Shown piece after piece: positions 27,020 through 37,072 of a stretch of 64,000 nt of DNA. This stretch comes from Paenibacillus sp. N3.4. GTDB lineage: Bacteria; Bacillota; Bacilli; Paenibacillales; NBRC-103111. Below the pieces are notes generated by a model. It was not told the origin of the DNA. It saw only the letters and a program-made list of their open reading frames with translations, and did no database searches. The stretch covers positions 1 through 64,000 of the forward strand of contig NZ_VRTT01000002.1 in the NCBI RefSeq assembly GCF_008017805.1, read 5' to 3'. The first letter of the stretch is position 1. The number at the start of each line of letters is the position of its first letter. The position numbers were made by a program, and so were the translations under genes.

Positions 27020-27198
27020 TATCTAACAACTCCTTCAGGTTCTACGTCGGCAAACACTAATCTTGTAAGCATTCCCTAGCCCGCTTTGCTAAAGCAATAA
27101 GGACTTCCCATTGTATTCACTATGTACGGGATTGTGGGCTACTCTTCATTGTACTATAACACACTAAATAAATAAACGGCAAAAATGCAGCCAATTCG

Positions 27199-27228
27199 TT
27201 GACTCGACTCCTTTTGCTATGATATTAT
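27199..27228 (+). promoter_or_regulatory. probable sigma-A promoter of rpmB
   Basis: TTGACT and TATTAT stand 18 bases apart, about 130 bases before the rpmB start codon. The stretch between yloU and rpmB holds no other gene; the leader of about 120 bases could carry a regulatory structure, but none was recognised. Confidence 0.65.
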
Positions 27229-27357
27229 GTCTAAGTGTGTTTTTGCTGGTTATATCATGAATCGCAAGAAGCAAAGTCTAAATTTGAGGAAAGCTGTCAT
27301 GTCAAGCTTAGGCTTGCCACCCATGCTGCTTTGTATACTGCGAAGGAGGTGTCATAC

Positions 27358-27546
27358 ATGTCTCGCAAATGTTTTATCACAGGTAAAAGTCCAGGTTCCG
27401 GTAATCACGTGTCCCACGCTAACAATAAAAACAAGCGTACTTGGGGAGTTAACGTTCAAAAGGTTCGCATTCTCGTTGATGGTAAGCCTAAACGCGTTTA
27501 CGTAAGTACTCGTGCATTGAAGTCCGGTAAAGTGGCTCGCGTTTAA
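27358..27546 (+). CDS. rpmB: 50S ribosomal protein L28
   Basis: 62 residues, the normal size. The start SRKCFITGK and the later [10 protein letters not shown] and [14 protein letters not shown] are diagnostic. It has C5 but no CxxC zinc pair, so it is the zinc-independent form. AAGGAGG lies 7 bases before the ATG. It is transcribed alone, with its own promoter and terminator. Confidence 0.97.
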   Translation: MSRKCFITGKSPGSGNHVSHANNKNKRTWGVNVQKVRILVDGKPKRVYVSTRALKSGKVARV

Positions 27547-27584
27547 TTGCAGCTGCGGATACGCACACTTTCTTATGGAAAGAC

Positions 27585-27611
27585 AAAAAGCACCTTATCG
27601 GTGCTTTTTTT
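27585..27611 (+). terminator. intrinsic terminator of rpmB
   Basis: AAAAAGCACC and GGTGCTTTTT surround a TTATC loop and end in seven T residues. Confidence 0.95.
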
Positions 27612-27740
27612 GCATTTCTGGGGGGTCAAGTATGTGTTTGCCTAGTTCTTACTAAATGTATTAAGTACGGCTTTAACGAATCCACCCAAAAACCTTGGTA
27701 GCTTAATTGTGTAGAACTTCATTCTCTACCCCTCCTTCAA

Positions 27741-27818
27741 GTTTTCGCCCGAAAACTTACAGCGTAAGTGTAGGCTTAGAGCTTTCGCCCGAAAACTTAC
27801 TTCATAAGCATAGGCTTC
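27741..27818. repeat. two tandem copies of a 38-40 base double-palindrome element
   Basis: Each unit has a palindrome TTTCGCCCGAAA and then CTTAC-NNN-GTAAG or a near form, followed by TAGGCTT. Copies begin at 27741 and 27781 and differ mainly in the second palindrome. A related CTTCGTAAGCAT word appears near 40832. The rest of the 27612-27922 stretch between rpmB and the next gene shows no coding region. Confidence 0.65.
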
Positions 27819-27922
27819 ATAGGTTGCATGACTGCTCCTTAGCATCGTTACAACAGTATATGCCCGGACCGCGAAAAAGTACCTTCTATTTTACTTTTCC
27901 CATCCATTCGCTTCCAGAAAGC

Positions 27923-27955
27923 AAAAAAAGCTACAAGAGCATAGCGCTCTTGTAA
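27923..27955 (-). terminator. intrinsic terminator at the end of the rpe-side operon
   Basis: On the minus strand TACAAGAGC pairs with GCTCTTGTA, followed by seven T residues. It closes the long minus-strand gene run after the small membrane protein gene. Confidence 0.9.
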
Positions 27956-27972
27956 CTATATGTATGCGGCTT

Positions 27973-28215
27973 CTATGTCGTTATGCCCGCCTGCGTGTAA
28001 AGGGCAAAAGCTAAACTGAAAATAAAATATAAAAGAACAGACAAAACAATAAACCACACGCGAAAGCTCAATTGCTCAAAACGTCGAAAAAATCGAATCC
28101 CTGCGTAGAGAGCGGCAATCGAGAAAATAAACTTGGAGAGATCATGTATATTGGCGTAGCATGTTAATAGTATGGCACAGAGGATGCTGTAGACAAAAAG
28201 CCATAAAATGTTCAA
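27973..28215 (-). CDS. small membrane protein, unknown
   Basis: 80 residues with three hydrophobic segments (about 3-20, 27-42 and 52-72) and a basic R-F-F-R-R-F loop between the second and third. I do not recognise the family. It starts 15 bases after the rpe stop and ends just before the operon terminator, which supports it as the last gene of the operon. There are no obvious metal or catalytic residues. Confidence 0.65.
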   Translation of the reverse strand: MNILWLFVYSILCAILLTCYANIHDLSKFIFSIAALYAGIRFFRRFEQLSFRVWFIVLSVLLYFIFSLAFALYTQAGITT

Positions 28216-28230
28216 GTGCTGCGTTCCCCT

Positions 28231-28881
28231 TTATCCGCGTATTCGCTGAATCGCATCAGCGCGATCAGACTGTCCGAATACAGCATTACCCGCTACCAGG
28301 ACGTCTGCTCCCGCTTCTGTCACTAGACGAGCCGTAGCCTCATTAATCCCCCCGTCGACTTCAATATGAAGCCCATGGAGCCCCTTGGCATTCGCCTGCT
28401 CACGCAGCGCCCGAATTTTGTTCAGCATGCCGGGAATGAAAGCCTGTCCCCCGAATCCGGGATTGACGGTCATAATAAGCACAAGGTCCAGCTGTTCATC
28501 CAGCACATGTTCAATCAACGAGATCGGAGTTGCCGGATTCAACACGACCCCCGCTTTGACACCGTTTTGTTTAATTAAGTGCAGCGTGCGGTGCAGATGC
28601 GTGCAAGCTTCCACATGGACGGATATTAAATCCGCGCCGGCCTTGGCGAAGTCAGGAATGTACCGATCCGGCTGCTCAATCATCAGATGAACATCAAGCG
28701 GCAGCTTCGTAATCGGCCGAATGGCCTCGACAACAAGCGGACCGATGGTGATGTTAGGCACGAAATGACCATCCATCACGTCCACATGAATCCAATCTGC
28801 TCCGCCATGCTCTGCTTCTTTAATCTCTTCGCCAAGCTTGGCAAAATTTGCTGATAAAATAGAAGGTGCTATGTATACCAT
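28231..28881 (-). CDS. rpe: ribulose-phosphate 3-epimerase
   Basis: A TIM-barrel enzyme that interconverts ribulose 5-phosphate and xylulose 5-phosphate in the pentose phosphate pathway. 216 residues. Clear motifs are APSILSADF-like APSILSANF at 5-13, [15 protein letters not shown] (metal histidine and catalytic aspartate), [10 protein letters not shown] and E-V-D-G-G-I-N. It follows rsgA by 5 bases, as in B. subtilis. Confidence 0.96.
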   Translation of the reverse strand: MVYIAPSILSANFAKLGEEIKEAEHGGADWIHVDVMDGHFVPNITIGPLVVEAIRPITKLPLDVHLMIEQPDRYIPDFAKAGADLISVHVEACTHLHRTLHLIKQNGVKAGVVLNPATPISLIEHVLDEQLDLVLIMTVNPGFGGQAFIPGMLNKIRALREQANAKGLHGLHIEVDGGINEATARLVTEAGADVLVAGNAVFGQSDRADAIQRIRG

Positions 28882-28886
28882 CAGCC

Positions 28887-29813
28887 CTAATACCTCCTCT
28901 TACGATCCTTAATTTCTGTTAAAAATAATAAGTAATGATCATAGCGAGACGCCGCAATCGTTCCCTCGGCTACCCCGTCGCGTACTTTGCAGTTCGGTTC
29001 ATGCAGATGCAAACAGCCTCGAAATCTACATCCTTCAGCTATCGCAGCGAATTCCCTGAAACAGCTGCCAAGACCTTCCGCTTCCACTTCCATGAAATCC
29101 AGCTGGCTGAATCCAGGCGTGTCCGCAACAAGTCCTCCGTTTGGCAAAGGAAGCAGTTCAACATGGCGCGTAGTATGCTTTCCTCTACCAAGCCTCTGAG
29201 AGATGGCATTGGTTTCCAAGTTAAGCCCGCTAATCATTTCATTGAGCAAGGATGACTTGCCAACGCCAGACTGTCCAGCGAACACGCTCACTGCCCCGTC
29301 CAAATGCTGCAGAATCGCTTCCACGCCCTCTTGCAGCTTAGAACTCGTCTTCAGTACCGTATATCCGATTTGCTCGTACAGCTCCGTAATCCGCTTCAAC
29401 TCGGAAACAGTCATTTCCTTTGCTAGAGAACTGTCATCCTCCGTAAGCAAATCACTTTTGGTAAAACATAACAGAACATCAATGCCCGTATTCTCGATAT
29501 GCACAAGAAACTTATCTAAAAGCTGTAAGTTAAGAACAGGCTCAGTAACCGAGAAAACGAGTACAACAACGTTCACATTGGCAATCGGAGGACGAATAAG
29601 CTCCGAAATGCGAGGAAGGATTTCGGTAACCGTCCCTTCCCCGTTCTCGGTTTCTTCGTACATGACACGATCCCCGACGAGCGGCGTTATGTTCCTATTT
29701 TTGAAGACACCTCTGCCTCGACACGTTATCGTCTTTGTTTCATGAAGCACTGCCCCTTCGGGCAGCACATAGTAATAACCGCTTAATGCCTTAACGATGT
29801 ATCCTTGTGGCAT
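28887..29813 (-). CDS. rsgA: ribosome small subunit GTPase RsgA
   Basis: A circularly permuted GTPase that aids late 30S maturation. 308 residues. An OB fold comes first, then the G4 motif T-K-S-D near 121, G1 [10 protein letters not shown] near 175, G3 DTPGF and a C-terminal zinc knuckle with C, C-x-H and C ([14 protein letters not shown]). Its ATG shares one base with the prkC stop (TAATG), so it is coupled to the kinase gene. Confidence 0.96.
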   Translation of the reverse strand: MPQGYIVKALSGYYYVLPEGAVLHETKTITCRGRGVFKNRNITPLVGDRVMYEETENGEGTVTEILPRISELIRPPIANVNVVVLVFSVTEPVLNLQLLDKFLVHIENTGIDVLLCFTKSDLLTEDDSSLAKEMTVSELKRITELYEQIGYTVLKTSSKLQEGVEAILQHLDGAVSVFAGQSGVGKSSLLNEMISGLNLETNAISQRLGRGKHTTRHVELLPLPNGGLVADTPGFSQLDFMEVEAEGLGSCFREFAAIAEGCRFRGCLHLHEPNCKVRDGVAEGTIAASRYDHYLLFLTEIKDRKRRY

Positions 29814-31924
29814 TAATTTGTGCCTCCAGTTGCAGGTTTAGAAGAAGCGCCGCTTGTTTGGCCCTGAGTGTTGCCGCCGACCGGAATAGCCGGGGCGTTG
29901 TTTTGCTGCTTCGGCGATGTGGAAGGGGCTAACGAAGAACTCGGCGAACCGGTTTTGCCATTCTTTTGATCCAAATAATCTTGGTATGTACGCGTAATCG
30001 AATTGACCAAGTTATCGCCTTCTTTGATCAAAATAACCGCTTTTTTCTCCGGAGAAACAATGACTTTCACATCTAGATTTTGAGGCTTCGTCACTTTTTC
30101 TGTCTTGTATTCGAAATTCTCGTACTGCGCATCGCTAACTACAATCTTAAACTCCGAATCCTTGCCTTCTACTGTAGGTTTAACCGGTATGCTAACTGTT
30201 AATTGACCGGCTTCTTCCGGGAAGCCATCGCTGATGGCCAGAGAAAATTCCGTATTCGTGCCTACGGAAACATCCTGATTTTTCCTAAACGGAAATTGAT
30301 CGATGACTTTGCCTTTTGCAACCTTGTAACTCTTCTCTCGTGTAATGCCGTTTACGGCCAGCTTGAGATTAAGCTTGGTCAGCCTATCTTTGGCCTCCGC
30401 TTCGGACAAGCCGACAAGATCAGGCATTTTAAACGTTTCCTTCGCTTTACTAACCGTGAACGAAATCGCAGCCTTCTCCAATTCAAACTCTTCGCCGGCA
30501 GGCGGTGTCTGTTTGAGAACGGTGTCCGGCGCATCCTCCGTTGGTACTGGCGTGATGTTAATCTGATCATTGTTGATGCCAAGGGCCAACAGCTTTAGCC
30601 TCACATCTTTTAGCGGCTGCCCAGCATAGTTGTCCATTTTAATCTTGGGTATGCCCTTGCTGACGTAAAGCGTCACTTTGGTGCCGACATTGAGCCTCAT
30701 TCCGGTAGGATTTTGACTAATGACGGTATCCTTGGCCAACTTGCTTTCCAAATCATATTCAATCGTAGAACCAAGCTTGGCTGCTGTCAATTCTGCTTGA
30801 GCTTGGATTAAAGGCTTGTTGACAACATTGGGAACCTCGACAGTCTCAATGGCAAACATTCCTTTGACATACCCTACCATGTACCACATCGCGCCTAGAA
30901 TCATCAAAAGAATAACGATCCAAACGAGCGGCTTGATCCATCCCTTGCTCTTCGAGGGGATTGGCTCTTCGCGTGACAAGGTTTTCTCAATCTCTTCGTC
31001 ATCGAACTTTACAAGCTGATCAGCTCTTATCGCCGGCATCACCAAGGTCCGTTCTTCATCCATCCCATCAGCATCCCAGAATGCAACCTTGGCCTCATTC
31101 CTTCGGTCTGGATTCAAACAAGTATCCAGATCCGCCATCATCAGCTTAGCCGATTGATAGCGCTCATCGGGTTTTTTCCGCATAGCCTTCAAAATGATGT
31201 TTTCCACACTCTGTGGAATAAGCGGATTCGCTTTGCGCGGATCCTCTACATCCTCTTGCAAATGTTTAAGGGCCACGGAAATCGGGCTTTCCCCAAGGAA
31301 AGGCAGTTTGCCTGTGAGCATTTGGTACATCACAATACCCAGAGAATACAAGTCAGATTTCTCGCCGGTATTCGTCCCTTTGGCATGTTCAGGAGAGAAA
31401 TAATGCACAGAGCCGACGACGGAACCAGTTTGTGTGATCGTCGAAGACGTGGCTGCACGGGCAATACCGAAATCAGTCACTTTAATACGACCATTTTTAC
31501 CGATGAGAATGTTGTGCGGCTTGATATCGCGGTGAATAATTTCGTTGTGGTGAGCATGATCGAGGGCGTCCGCGATCTGACTCGCGTAATGAACCGCATC
31601 CTCGACTTGCAGAGGAGCCTTCTCCTTGATTAAATCATTCAAGGTCGTACCTTCAATGTACTCCATGACAATATAATGTACATCTTCTTCTTGTCCTACA
31701 TCATAAATACTGACGACATTAGGATGAGAAAGAGATGCGGCTGCTTGCGCCTCTCTGCGGAAGCGACGAATAAACTCTTCGTCATGGACATACTGCTGAC
31801 GCAGCACCTTCACGGCTACTTTACGATTCAGCAGCAGATCATGCCCTTTGTAAACCAAAGCCATGCCGCCTCCGCCGATGCGTTCCAAAATTTCATAGCG
31901 GCCACCCAGCTTTCTACCGATCAA
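29813..31924 (-). CDS. prkC: PASTA-domain serine/threonine protein kinase PrkC
   Basis: A membrane kinase that senses muropeptides and controls germination, cell wall and stationary phase functions. 703 residues. The kinase domain covers about 1-270 with GGGGMALVYKG, the catalytic HRDIKPHNIL and the DFG in V-T-D-F-G-I-A-R. One membrane segment lies at about 330-350. Three PASTA domains follow (about 365-430, 432-500 and 503-575), then an extracellular tail ending in a low-complexity Ser/Pro/Thr region. It overlaps the phosphatase gene by four bases, the usual kinase-phosphatase pairing. Confidence 0.97.
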   Translation of the reverse strand: MIGRKLGGRYEILERIGGGGMALVYKGHDLLLNRKVAVKVLRQQYVHDEEFIRRFRREAQAAASLSHPNVVSIYDVGQEEDVHYIVMEYIEGTTLNDLIKEKAPLQVEDAVHYASQIADALDHAHHNEIIHRDIKPHNILIGKNGRIKVTDFGIARAATSSTITQTGSVVGSVHYFSPEHAKGTNTGEKSDLYSLGIVMYQMLTGKLPFLGESPISVALKHLQEDVEDPRKANPLIPQSVENIILKAMRKKPDERYQSAKLMMADLDTCLNPDRRNEAKVAFWDADGMDEERTLVMPAIRADQLVKFDDEEIEKTLSREEPIPSKSKGWIKPLVWIVILLMILGAMWYMVGYVKGMFAIETVEVPNVVNKPLIQAQAELTAAKLGSTIEYDLESKLAKDTVISQNPTGMRLNVGTKVTLYVSKGIPKIKMDNYAGQPLKDVRLKLLALGINNDQINITPVPTEDAPDTVLKQTPPAGEEFELEKAAISFTVSKAKETFKMPDLVGLSEAEAKDRLTKLNLKLAVNGITREKSYKVAKGKVIDQFPFRKNQDVSVGTNTEFSLAISDGFPEEAGQLTVSIPVKPTVEGKDSEFKIVVSDAQYENFEYKTEKVTKPQNLDVKVIVSPEKKAVILIKEGDNLVNSITRTYQDYLDQKNGKTGSPSSSLAPSTSPKQQNNAPAIPVGGNTQGQTSGASSKPATGGTN

Positions 31925-32685
31925 TTCTCATCACCCCTTTGCTCATCCGATTTTTTATCATGTGTAAATAAGACAACCGTTACATTATCATCTCCGCCTG
32001 CATCCAGCGCACTACGTATGAGCTGGTCAGCTGCGTCCTCAAGCTTGTTGTTTGTATGCAATATTTTAAGAATTTCGCTGGCATCCACAAGTCCACTCAG
32101 ACCATCCGTGCAAATTAAAATCGTTTCTTCCGGACGCCATGTAAATTCATAAAGATCCACTTCTACGCCTGGCTCTGTACCAAGCGCGCGCGTGATCCAA
32201 TTACGTCTGGGATGATGATCTGCCTCTTCAATGGTAATTTGCCCGTTCTTCACAAGCTCATAGACCAAAGAATGATCTTCCGTTAACTGTGTAATTGATT
32301 CGCTGGTAATTTTGTAAGCACGGCTGTCGCCGATGTGTCCGATGATAAGAAGCTCTTGCGAAGCAATAATGGCAACAACCGTCGTCCCCATACCATGATA
32401 ATTTTCTTGCTGGGAGGCAAACTCATAAATTTTCTCGTTTGCCTTCTCAATCGCTTCTTTCAGCACTTGCTTGCAAGCTTCCGCGGACATTCCACCATGG
32501 ATCGCCTGCAGCTGTGCCTCAATCACTTCGATCGCCATTGTACTAGCAATATCACCGGCTTGATGTCCCCCCATGCCATCGGCTACGATTGCCAAGGAAA
32601 GGCCATTCAGCTCATGATGAATGGCGGCACGGTCCTCGTTGACTAAGCGGACCTTGCCGATATCGGTACGGCTCACCATCTTCAT
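31921..32685 (-). CDS. prpC: Stp1/PrpC-type PP2C protein phosphatase
   Basis: Removes phosphate from PrkC and its targets. 254 residues. PP2C motifs are R-L-V-N-E-D at 14-19, VADGMGGHQAGD near 35-46, GHIGDSRAY near 115-123 and the final G-G-D-D-N-V-T-V-V. It lies 15 bases after rlmN and overlaps prkC. Same order as in B. subtilis. Confidence 0.96.
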   Translation of the reverse strand: MKMVSRTDIGKVRLVNEDRAAIHHELNGLSLAIVADGMGGHQAGDIASTMAIEVIEAQLQAIHGGMSAEACKQVLKEAIEKANEKIYEFASQQENYHGMGTTVVAIIASQELLIIGHIGDSRAYKITSESITQLTEDHSLVYELVKNGQITIEEADHHPRRNWITRALGTEPGVEVDLYEFTWRPEETILICTDGLSGLVDASEILKILHTNNKLEDAADQLIRSALDAGGDDNVTVVLFTHDKKSDEQRGDEN

Positions 32686-32700
32686 CCCGATTTCACCTCA

Positions 32701-33783
32701 TTACTTGTTCTCCATATGCTTAGCGCGCAGTTGTCCACAGGCAGCAGCAATATCGCTTCCCTGTTCGCGGCGTATGGTGGCATTAATTTTGCCTTTTTCG
32801 AGAATCCGCTGAAATGTGAAAATATCATCCCGTGGCGTGCGCTTGAAATCGCGTTCAGCAACGAAATTCACAGGAATCAGATTCACGTGACTAAGCGGCA
32901 TATCCTTAAGCACAAGTGCCAATTCTTCAGCATGCTCAGGTTGATCGTTCACTTCACCCATAAGCGCATATTCAAACGTAATACGTCTTCCGGTTTTGGC
33001 AATGTAATACTTACAAGCTTCAATCAAGTCAACGAAAGGAAATCTCCGATTGACGGGCATTAACTTTGAGCGAAGCTTATCGTTCGGCGCATGAATGGAA
33101 ATCGCCAAATTCACTTGTAAATTCTCATCTGCGAACTTGTAGATATTCGGCACAATGCCGCTCGTCGATACCGTAATATGACGCTGCCCGATATTCAGCC
33201 CTTTGGGGTGAATCATCACGCGCAGGAAATTCATCGTTGCTTCGTAGTTCTCAAAAGGTTCGCCGATCCCCATGATCACAATAGAGGAGATCCGTTCTTC
33301 TGTATCATCAAGCAATTTCTGTGCCTTAACAACCTGGGCAACGATCTCACCGGGTCTCAAATCACGTTTAAGACCGCCCAATGTGGACGCGCAAAACGTA
33401 CAGCCGACTCGGCAGCCGACCTGTGTCGTCACACAAATGCTGTTGCCATAATTATGCTTCATGACAACCGTTTCAATCGCATTCTTATCTTCAAGCTCGA
33501 ATAAGAACTTAACTGTACCGTCTTGCGACTGATACTTTGCGATTTCGGTCAGCGTGACGAACTCAAACTGATCCTTTAATTTGTCCCGCAACGTCTTCGG
33601 CAAATTCGACATTTCATCGAAGCTGAACACTCGCTTGATATACAGCCAGTCAAAAATTTGCCCCGCACGAAAAGAGGACTCGCCGTTCTCTTTCACCCAG
33701 CTCTGCCACTCATCCCAATTTAAATCATAAACAAATGGTTTTACATTCAACTCTACTTTTAATGGACCTGTCATATTTATCAC
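32701..33783 (-). CDS. rlmN: 23S rRNA (A2503-C2) methyltransferase RlmN
   Basis: A radical-SAM enzyme that methylates A2503 of 23S rRNA and A37 of some tRNAs. 360 residues. The iron-sulfur motif is CRVGCTFC near residue 122, the SAM-binding G-I-G-E-P is present, and the late H-V-N-L-I-P-V-N is seen. It is a free-standing gene in the translation-quality cluster; 234 bases separate it from rsmB. Confidence 0.96.
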   Translation of the reverse strand: MINMTGPLKVELNVKPFVYDLNWDEWQSWVKENGESSFRAGQIFDWLYIKRVFSFDEMSNLPKTLRDKLKDQFEFVTLTEIAKYQSQDGTVKFLFELEDKNAIETVVMKHNYGNSICVTTQVGCRVGCTFCASTLGGLKRDLRPGEIVAQVVKAQKLLDDTEERISSIVIMGIGEPFENYEATMNFLRVMIHPKGLNIGQRHITVSTSGIVPNIYKFADENLQVNLAISIHAPNDKLRSKLMPVNRRFPFVDLIEACKYYIAKTGRRITFEYALMGEVNDQPEHAEELALVLKDMPLSHVNLIPVNFVAERDFKRTPRDDIFTFQRILEKGKINATIRREQGSDIAAACGQLRAKHMENK

Positions 33784-34017
33784 AACCTGTAGTTATTTCT
33801 TCTATCATTTACTAATCTCATGTATTTTATCACAAAGCGGGAACGAACACACGTCCGTGTGATTCTAAGCCGTCCAAGGATAAACGACTTCGTCGTCCTT
33901 CAGGGACGAGCGAGTTTGTCAAGGTAGATGCGAAGCAAACGTATAGACATATACTTTCTAATCTACGAACCAAAGGCTTGCAGCCCACCTGCGTGGATAA
34001 GCCAATACCGCTTTCGG

Positions 34018-35477
34018 TTAAGTACGCTTGCGCAGTCGTGCGATGAAAAAACCGTCGGAATGAAATTGCTGAGGCAGAATTTGGATCATGCCTGTTGCCG
34101 CCGCCTGCGGGTCGATCCCCGCAAACACAGCTTCCGGCAGCGGAGCAAGCTCAAACTCACTGTTCGCAGCGAGAAAGCGCTCGATCATGCCCTCGTTCTC
34201 GGCATGCTCGATTGTACACGTGCTATATACCAGGACGCCGCCCGGCTTGAGCAGCCGATGCACCTTGCTTAGAATAGCGTGCTGCAGCTCACTAATCGCT
34301 TCGATCTCAGCCTCCTGCTTGGCCCACTTCAAATCAGGCTTGCGGCGAATAACCCCAAGTCCCGAGCAAGGAGCATCGAGCAGGATGCGGTCAAACGATT
34401 CTGCCGCAAAATGCTCATCCAGATTCGCAGCATCCATGACCAGTGTCTGGATCGCCGATAGTCCAAGCCGCTCCGCCTGGTCTGCAATCAGCTTCTCTTT
34501 GTGCTCGTGCAGATCACAAGCCCAAATCGTGCCCGCATCGTCCATCTTCTCGGCGATGTGAGCGGTTTTGCCGCCCGGGGCCGCGCAGCAGTCCAACACG
34601 CGCATCCCTGGGTGCGGATCCAAAGCCTCGGCGACGAGCATAGAGCTCTCGTCTTGAATCGAGAAGTCCCCCTGCTGGAAAGCGGGGGCTAATGCCATGT
34701 TCCCGGCTCCGCGCACAAGGATGCCGGCCGGGGCCAACGCGGACGCTTCCGCGTCAAGGCCGCTCGCCTGAAGCTGCTCCAGCAGCTCCAGCCGGCTGTG
34801 GCGCCTCGCGTTCGCGCGGATGCTCACATGCGGCGGCTCATTGTTCGCCGCACAGATCTGTTCCGTCAGCTCAGCTCCCAGCTGACGGATCCATCGCCGC
34901 ACGAGCATTCCGGATGGGAATGGCCTAGGGCGATGCGCTTCACGTCGCCGAGCGCAGCCGGCAGCGTGAGTTCCTCTTTGCTGCGAATGATTGCCCGCAG
35001 CACCCCATTAACCATGCCCGAGATACCTTGATGACCTCGGCGCTTCGCGATATTGACCGCTTCGCTTACGACCGCATGGTCGGGGATGCGGTCCAAATAA
35101 TGCAGCTGATAGAAGCTTAGCCGCAGCAGACAACGGACCCACGGCTCCAGCTTTGCAAGCCCTTTGCTGACAAAGCGCTCCAAGAAAAAATCGATTGTAT
35201 TTTTACGTCCGATCGTGCCATAAACAAGCTCAGTAGCCAGTCCCGCATCTGCGCGTTCGAGCGCATGCTTCTGCAGCGTTTGGTTCAGCAGCAAATTGCT
35301 GTACGACTGATTTTCTTCCACACGAATTAAGACATCCAGCGCAGCCTCGCGGGCGGAATGCTTAACAGCGCTGCTCTTCGCAGCGCCTGAGGACGGTTTT
35401 GGAGATGGGGGCTTCTGCCCCCCCTGCGGCTTGTTTGCAGATCCATGATGCGGACGGTTCGGTTTTTGCGTAGACAA
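34018..35477 (-). CDS. rsmB: 16S rRNA (C967-C5) methyltransferase RsmB, one frame break
   Basis: Methylates C967 of 16S rRNA. About 486 residues after correction. A disordered Lys/Pro/Ser-rich N-terminus of about 40 residues comes first, then a NusB-like domain (AREAALDVLIRVEE) and a SAM methyltransferase domain with C-C-A-A-P-G-G-K-T, L-L-D-A-P-C-S-G-L-G and Y-S-T-C-T-I. The frame breaks near 34905: H-P-E should continue W-L-V-R-R-W-I. One G is missing. The start is a TTG with GAGGT upstream. Likely a reading error. Confidence 0.93.
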
Positions 35478-35581
35478 ATCTAATACCTCATTTTTGTTAA
35501 GTCATGACCCCCATACACCCAACTAAAAAAAGATGATGAGATCTAAACATTCCTCGTTATGTGTCTATCTGGCAGATAATC

Positions 35582-36553
35582 TCAACGGCCAAATACAGTG
35601 CCCGTTTCGATTTTCACACCACGGATGAATTCCGATACAGGCATCGCCTTCTTGCCTGAAGGTTGAATATTGGTAAGCCACAAAGTGCCTTCCCCTGTCA
35701 TCACTTCAATCCCCTGTTCATTACTATTTAACACAGTCCCTGGAACAGGAGCGTTACCGCTCATTTCAGACAAGCTCCGACTTCTCGGTTCGACAGACGT
35801 CTTCGGATTTGCGCTGGCCCATACTTTCATGACTTCTCCATTCCAGAGCGTGTAAGCGCCGGGAAAAGGATTCAATCCTCGGATTTGATTCCACAGCTCC
35901 ACAGATGAGCGTGACCAGTTCATTAACTCGTCATCCCTGCGGATGTTCGGTGAATAAACGGCATCTGCTTCATTTTGGGGAACAGCTTGAATCCGTCCAG
36001 CTAACAAATCCGGTAATGTGCGTTTAAGTAGATCCGCACCCGCGATACTTAGCTTATAGAACAAGGTGCCTGTCGTATCGGTATCCGCGATAGGCAGTTC
36101 CACGCTCGAAATCATGTCGCCGGTGTCCAGGCCCTCCGCCATATACATAATGGTCACACCCGTCACCGATTCACCTCGCAGCACAGCGTGGTGAATCGGG
36201 GCACCGCCGCGATATTTGGGCAGTAAGGAAGCATGAATGTTAATACAACCGTACTGCGGCAGCTCCAGCACCGATTTAGGCAGAATTTGACCATAGGCAG
36301 CTGTCACGATCAAATCAGGCTTCAGCTCACGAAGAACGTCAACCGAATCGGCATGACGCAGCCGTTCAGGTTGAAGTACGGGAATGCCATGCTTCTCGGC
36401 TTCTACTTTAACCGGAGGAGGCGTTAAGACGCGTTTGCGTCCCTTCGGTCGATCAGGCTGCGTGACAACTGTTGTAACGTTATAGCCTTCCTCCAGAAGG
36501 AGCTGCAGGGACGGTACAGCAAAATCCGGTGTACCCATAAAAATTATATTCAC
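35582..36553 (-). CDS. fmt: methionyl-tRNA formyltransferase
   Basis: Formylates initiator Met-tRNA with 10-formyl-THF. 323 residues. M-G-T-P-D-F-A-V-P opens the protein; the catalytic N-x-H-x-S motif (N-I-H-A-S-L-L-P-K-Y-R-G) and MYMAEGLDTGDM are clear. It overlaps def by four bases, so addition and removal of the formyl group are coupled genetically. Confidence 0.96.
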   Translation of the reverse strand: MNIIFMGTPDFAVPSLQLLLEEGYNVTTVVTQPDRPKGRKRVLTPPPVKVEAEKHGIPVLQPERLRHADSVDVLRELKPDLIVTAAYGQILPKSVLELPQYGCINIHASLLPKYRGGAPIHHAVLRGESVTGVTIMYMAEGLDTGDMISSVELPIADTDTTGTLFYKLSIAGADLLKRTLPDLLAGRIQAVPQNEADAVYSPNIRRDDELMNWSRSSVELWNQIRGLNPFPGAYTLWNGEVMKVWASANPKTSVEPRSRSLSEMSGNAPVPGTVLNSNEQGIEVMTGEGTLWLTNIQPSGKKAMPVSEFIRGVKIETGTVFGR

Positions 36554-37032
36554 TCGGCTTCTTCCTCTTCATCGCTTGTATACGTTTTGATAGCGAGATC
36601 CGTAAATAAAACACCATTCAAATGATCGATTTCATGGAAAATACAGCGTGCCAGAAGCTCTGTACCCGTAACTTCGATCGGGTTCCCGTCACGATCTTGG
36701 CCCTTGGCTGTCACATTCAACGGACGGAGAACATCACCGCGCAGCCCAGGGATACTAAGGCATCCTTCCGGACCTGTTTGTTCCCCGCTGGATTCCACAA
36801 CCTCAGGATTGACCATTTCGATCAAACCGCCATGTTCTTCTCCGCAATCCATGACGATAACGCGTTTGAGAATACCGATTTGCGGAGCAGCAAGACCAAC
36901 GCCTTCTGCGTCGTACATGGTGTCTGCCATATCATCCAGCAGTTTATGCAGATTGGAATTAAATTTCGTAACCGTGATCGCTTTTTCGCGCAGCACAGGA
37001 TCTGGATCTTTGACAATAATGCGAATAGCCAT
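36550..37032 (-). CDS. def: peptide deformylase
   Basis: Removes the formyl group from new proteins; metal enzyme. 160 residues from the chosen start. Motifs: G-V-G-L-A-A-P-Q-I-G, E-G-C-L-S-I-P-G with the metal cysteine, and H-E-I-D-H-L-N-G with the metal histidines and catalytic glutamate. A GTG three codons upstream lies within the AGGTAGGTG ribosome binding site, so I start at the ATG at 37032. Confidence 0.96.
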   Translation of the reverse strand: MAIRIIVKDPDPVLREKAITVTKFNSNLHKLLDDMADTMYDAEGVGLAAPQIGILKRVIVMDCGEEHGGLIEMVNPEVVESSGEQTGPEGCLSIPGLRGDVLRPLNVTAKGQDRDGNPIEVTGTELLARCIFHEIDHLNGVLFTDLAIKTYTSDEEEEAE

Positions 37033-37072
37033 AGCGTGCACCTACCTTATAAAGTCATCTCTATTTGGGGAT

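Noticed and set aside
27227-27505. 92-codon open frame upstream of and across rpmB
   Set aside because: It overlaps L28 in another frame and its leader part has no ribosome binding site.
33784-34017. Inverted words between rlmN and rsmB (CACACGTCCGTGTG, CGACTTCGTCG)
   Set aside because: Short palindromes without a T-run; not strong enough to call a terminator or riboswitch.
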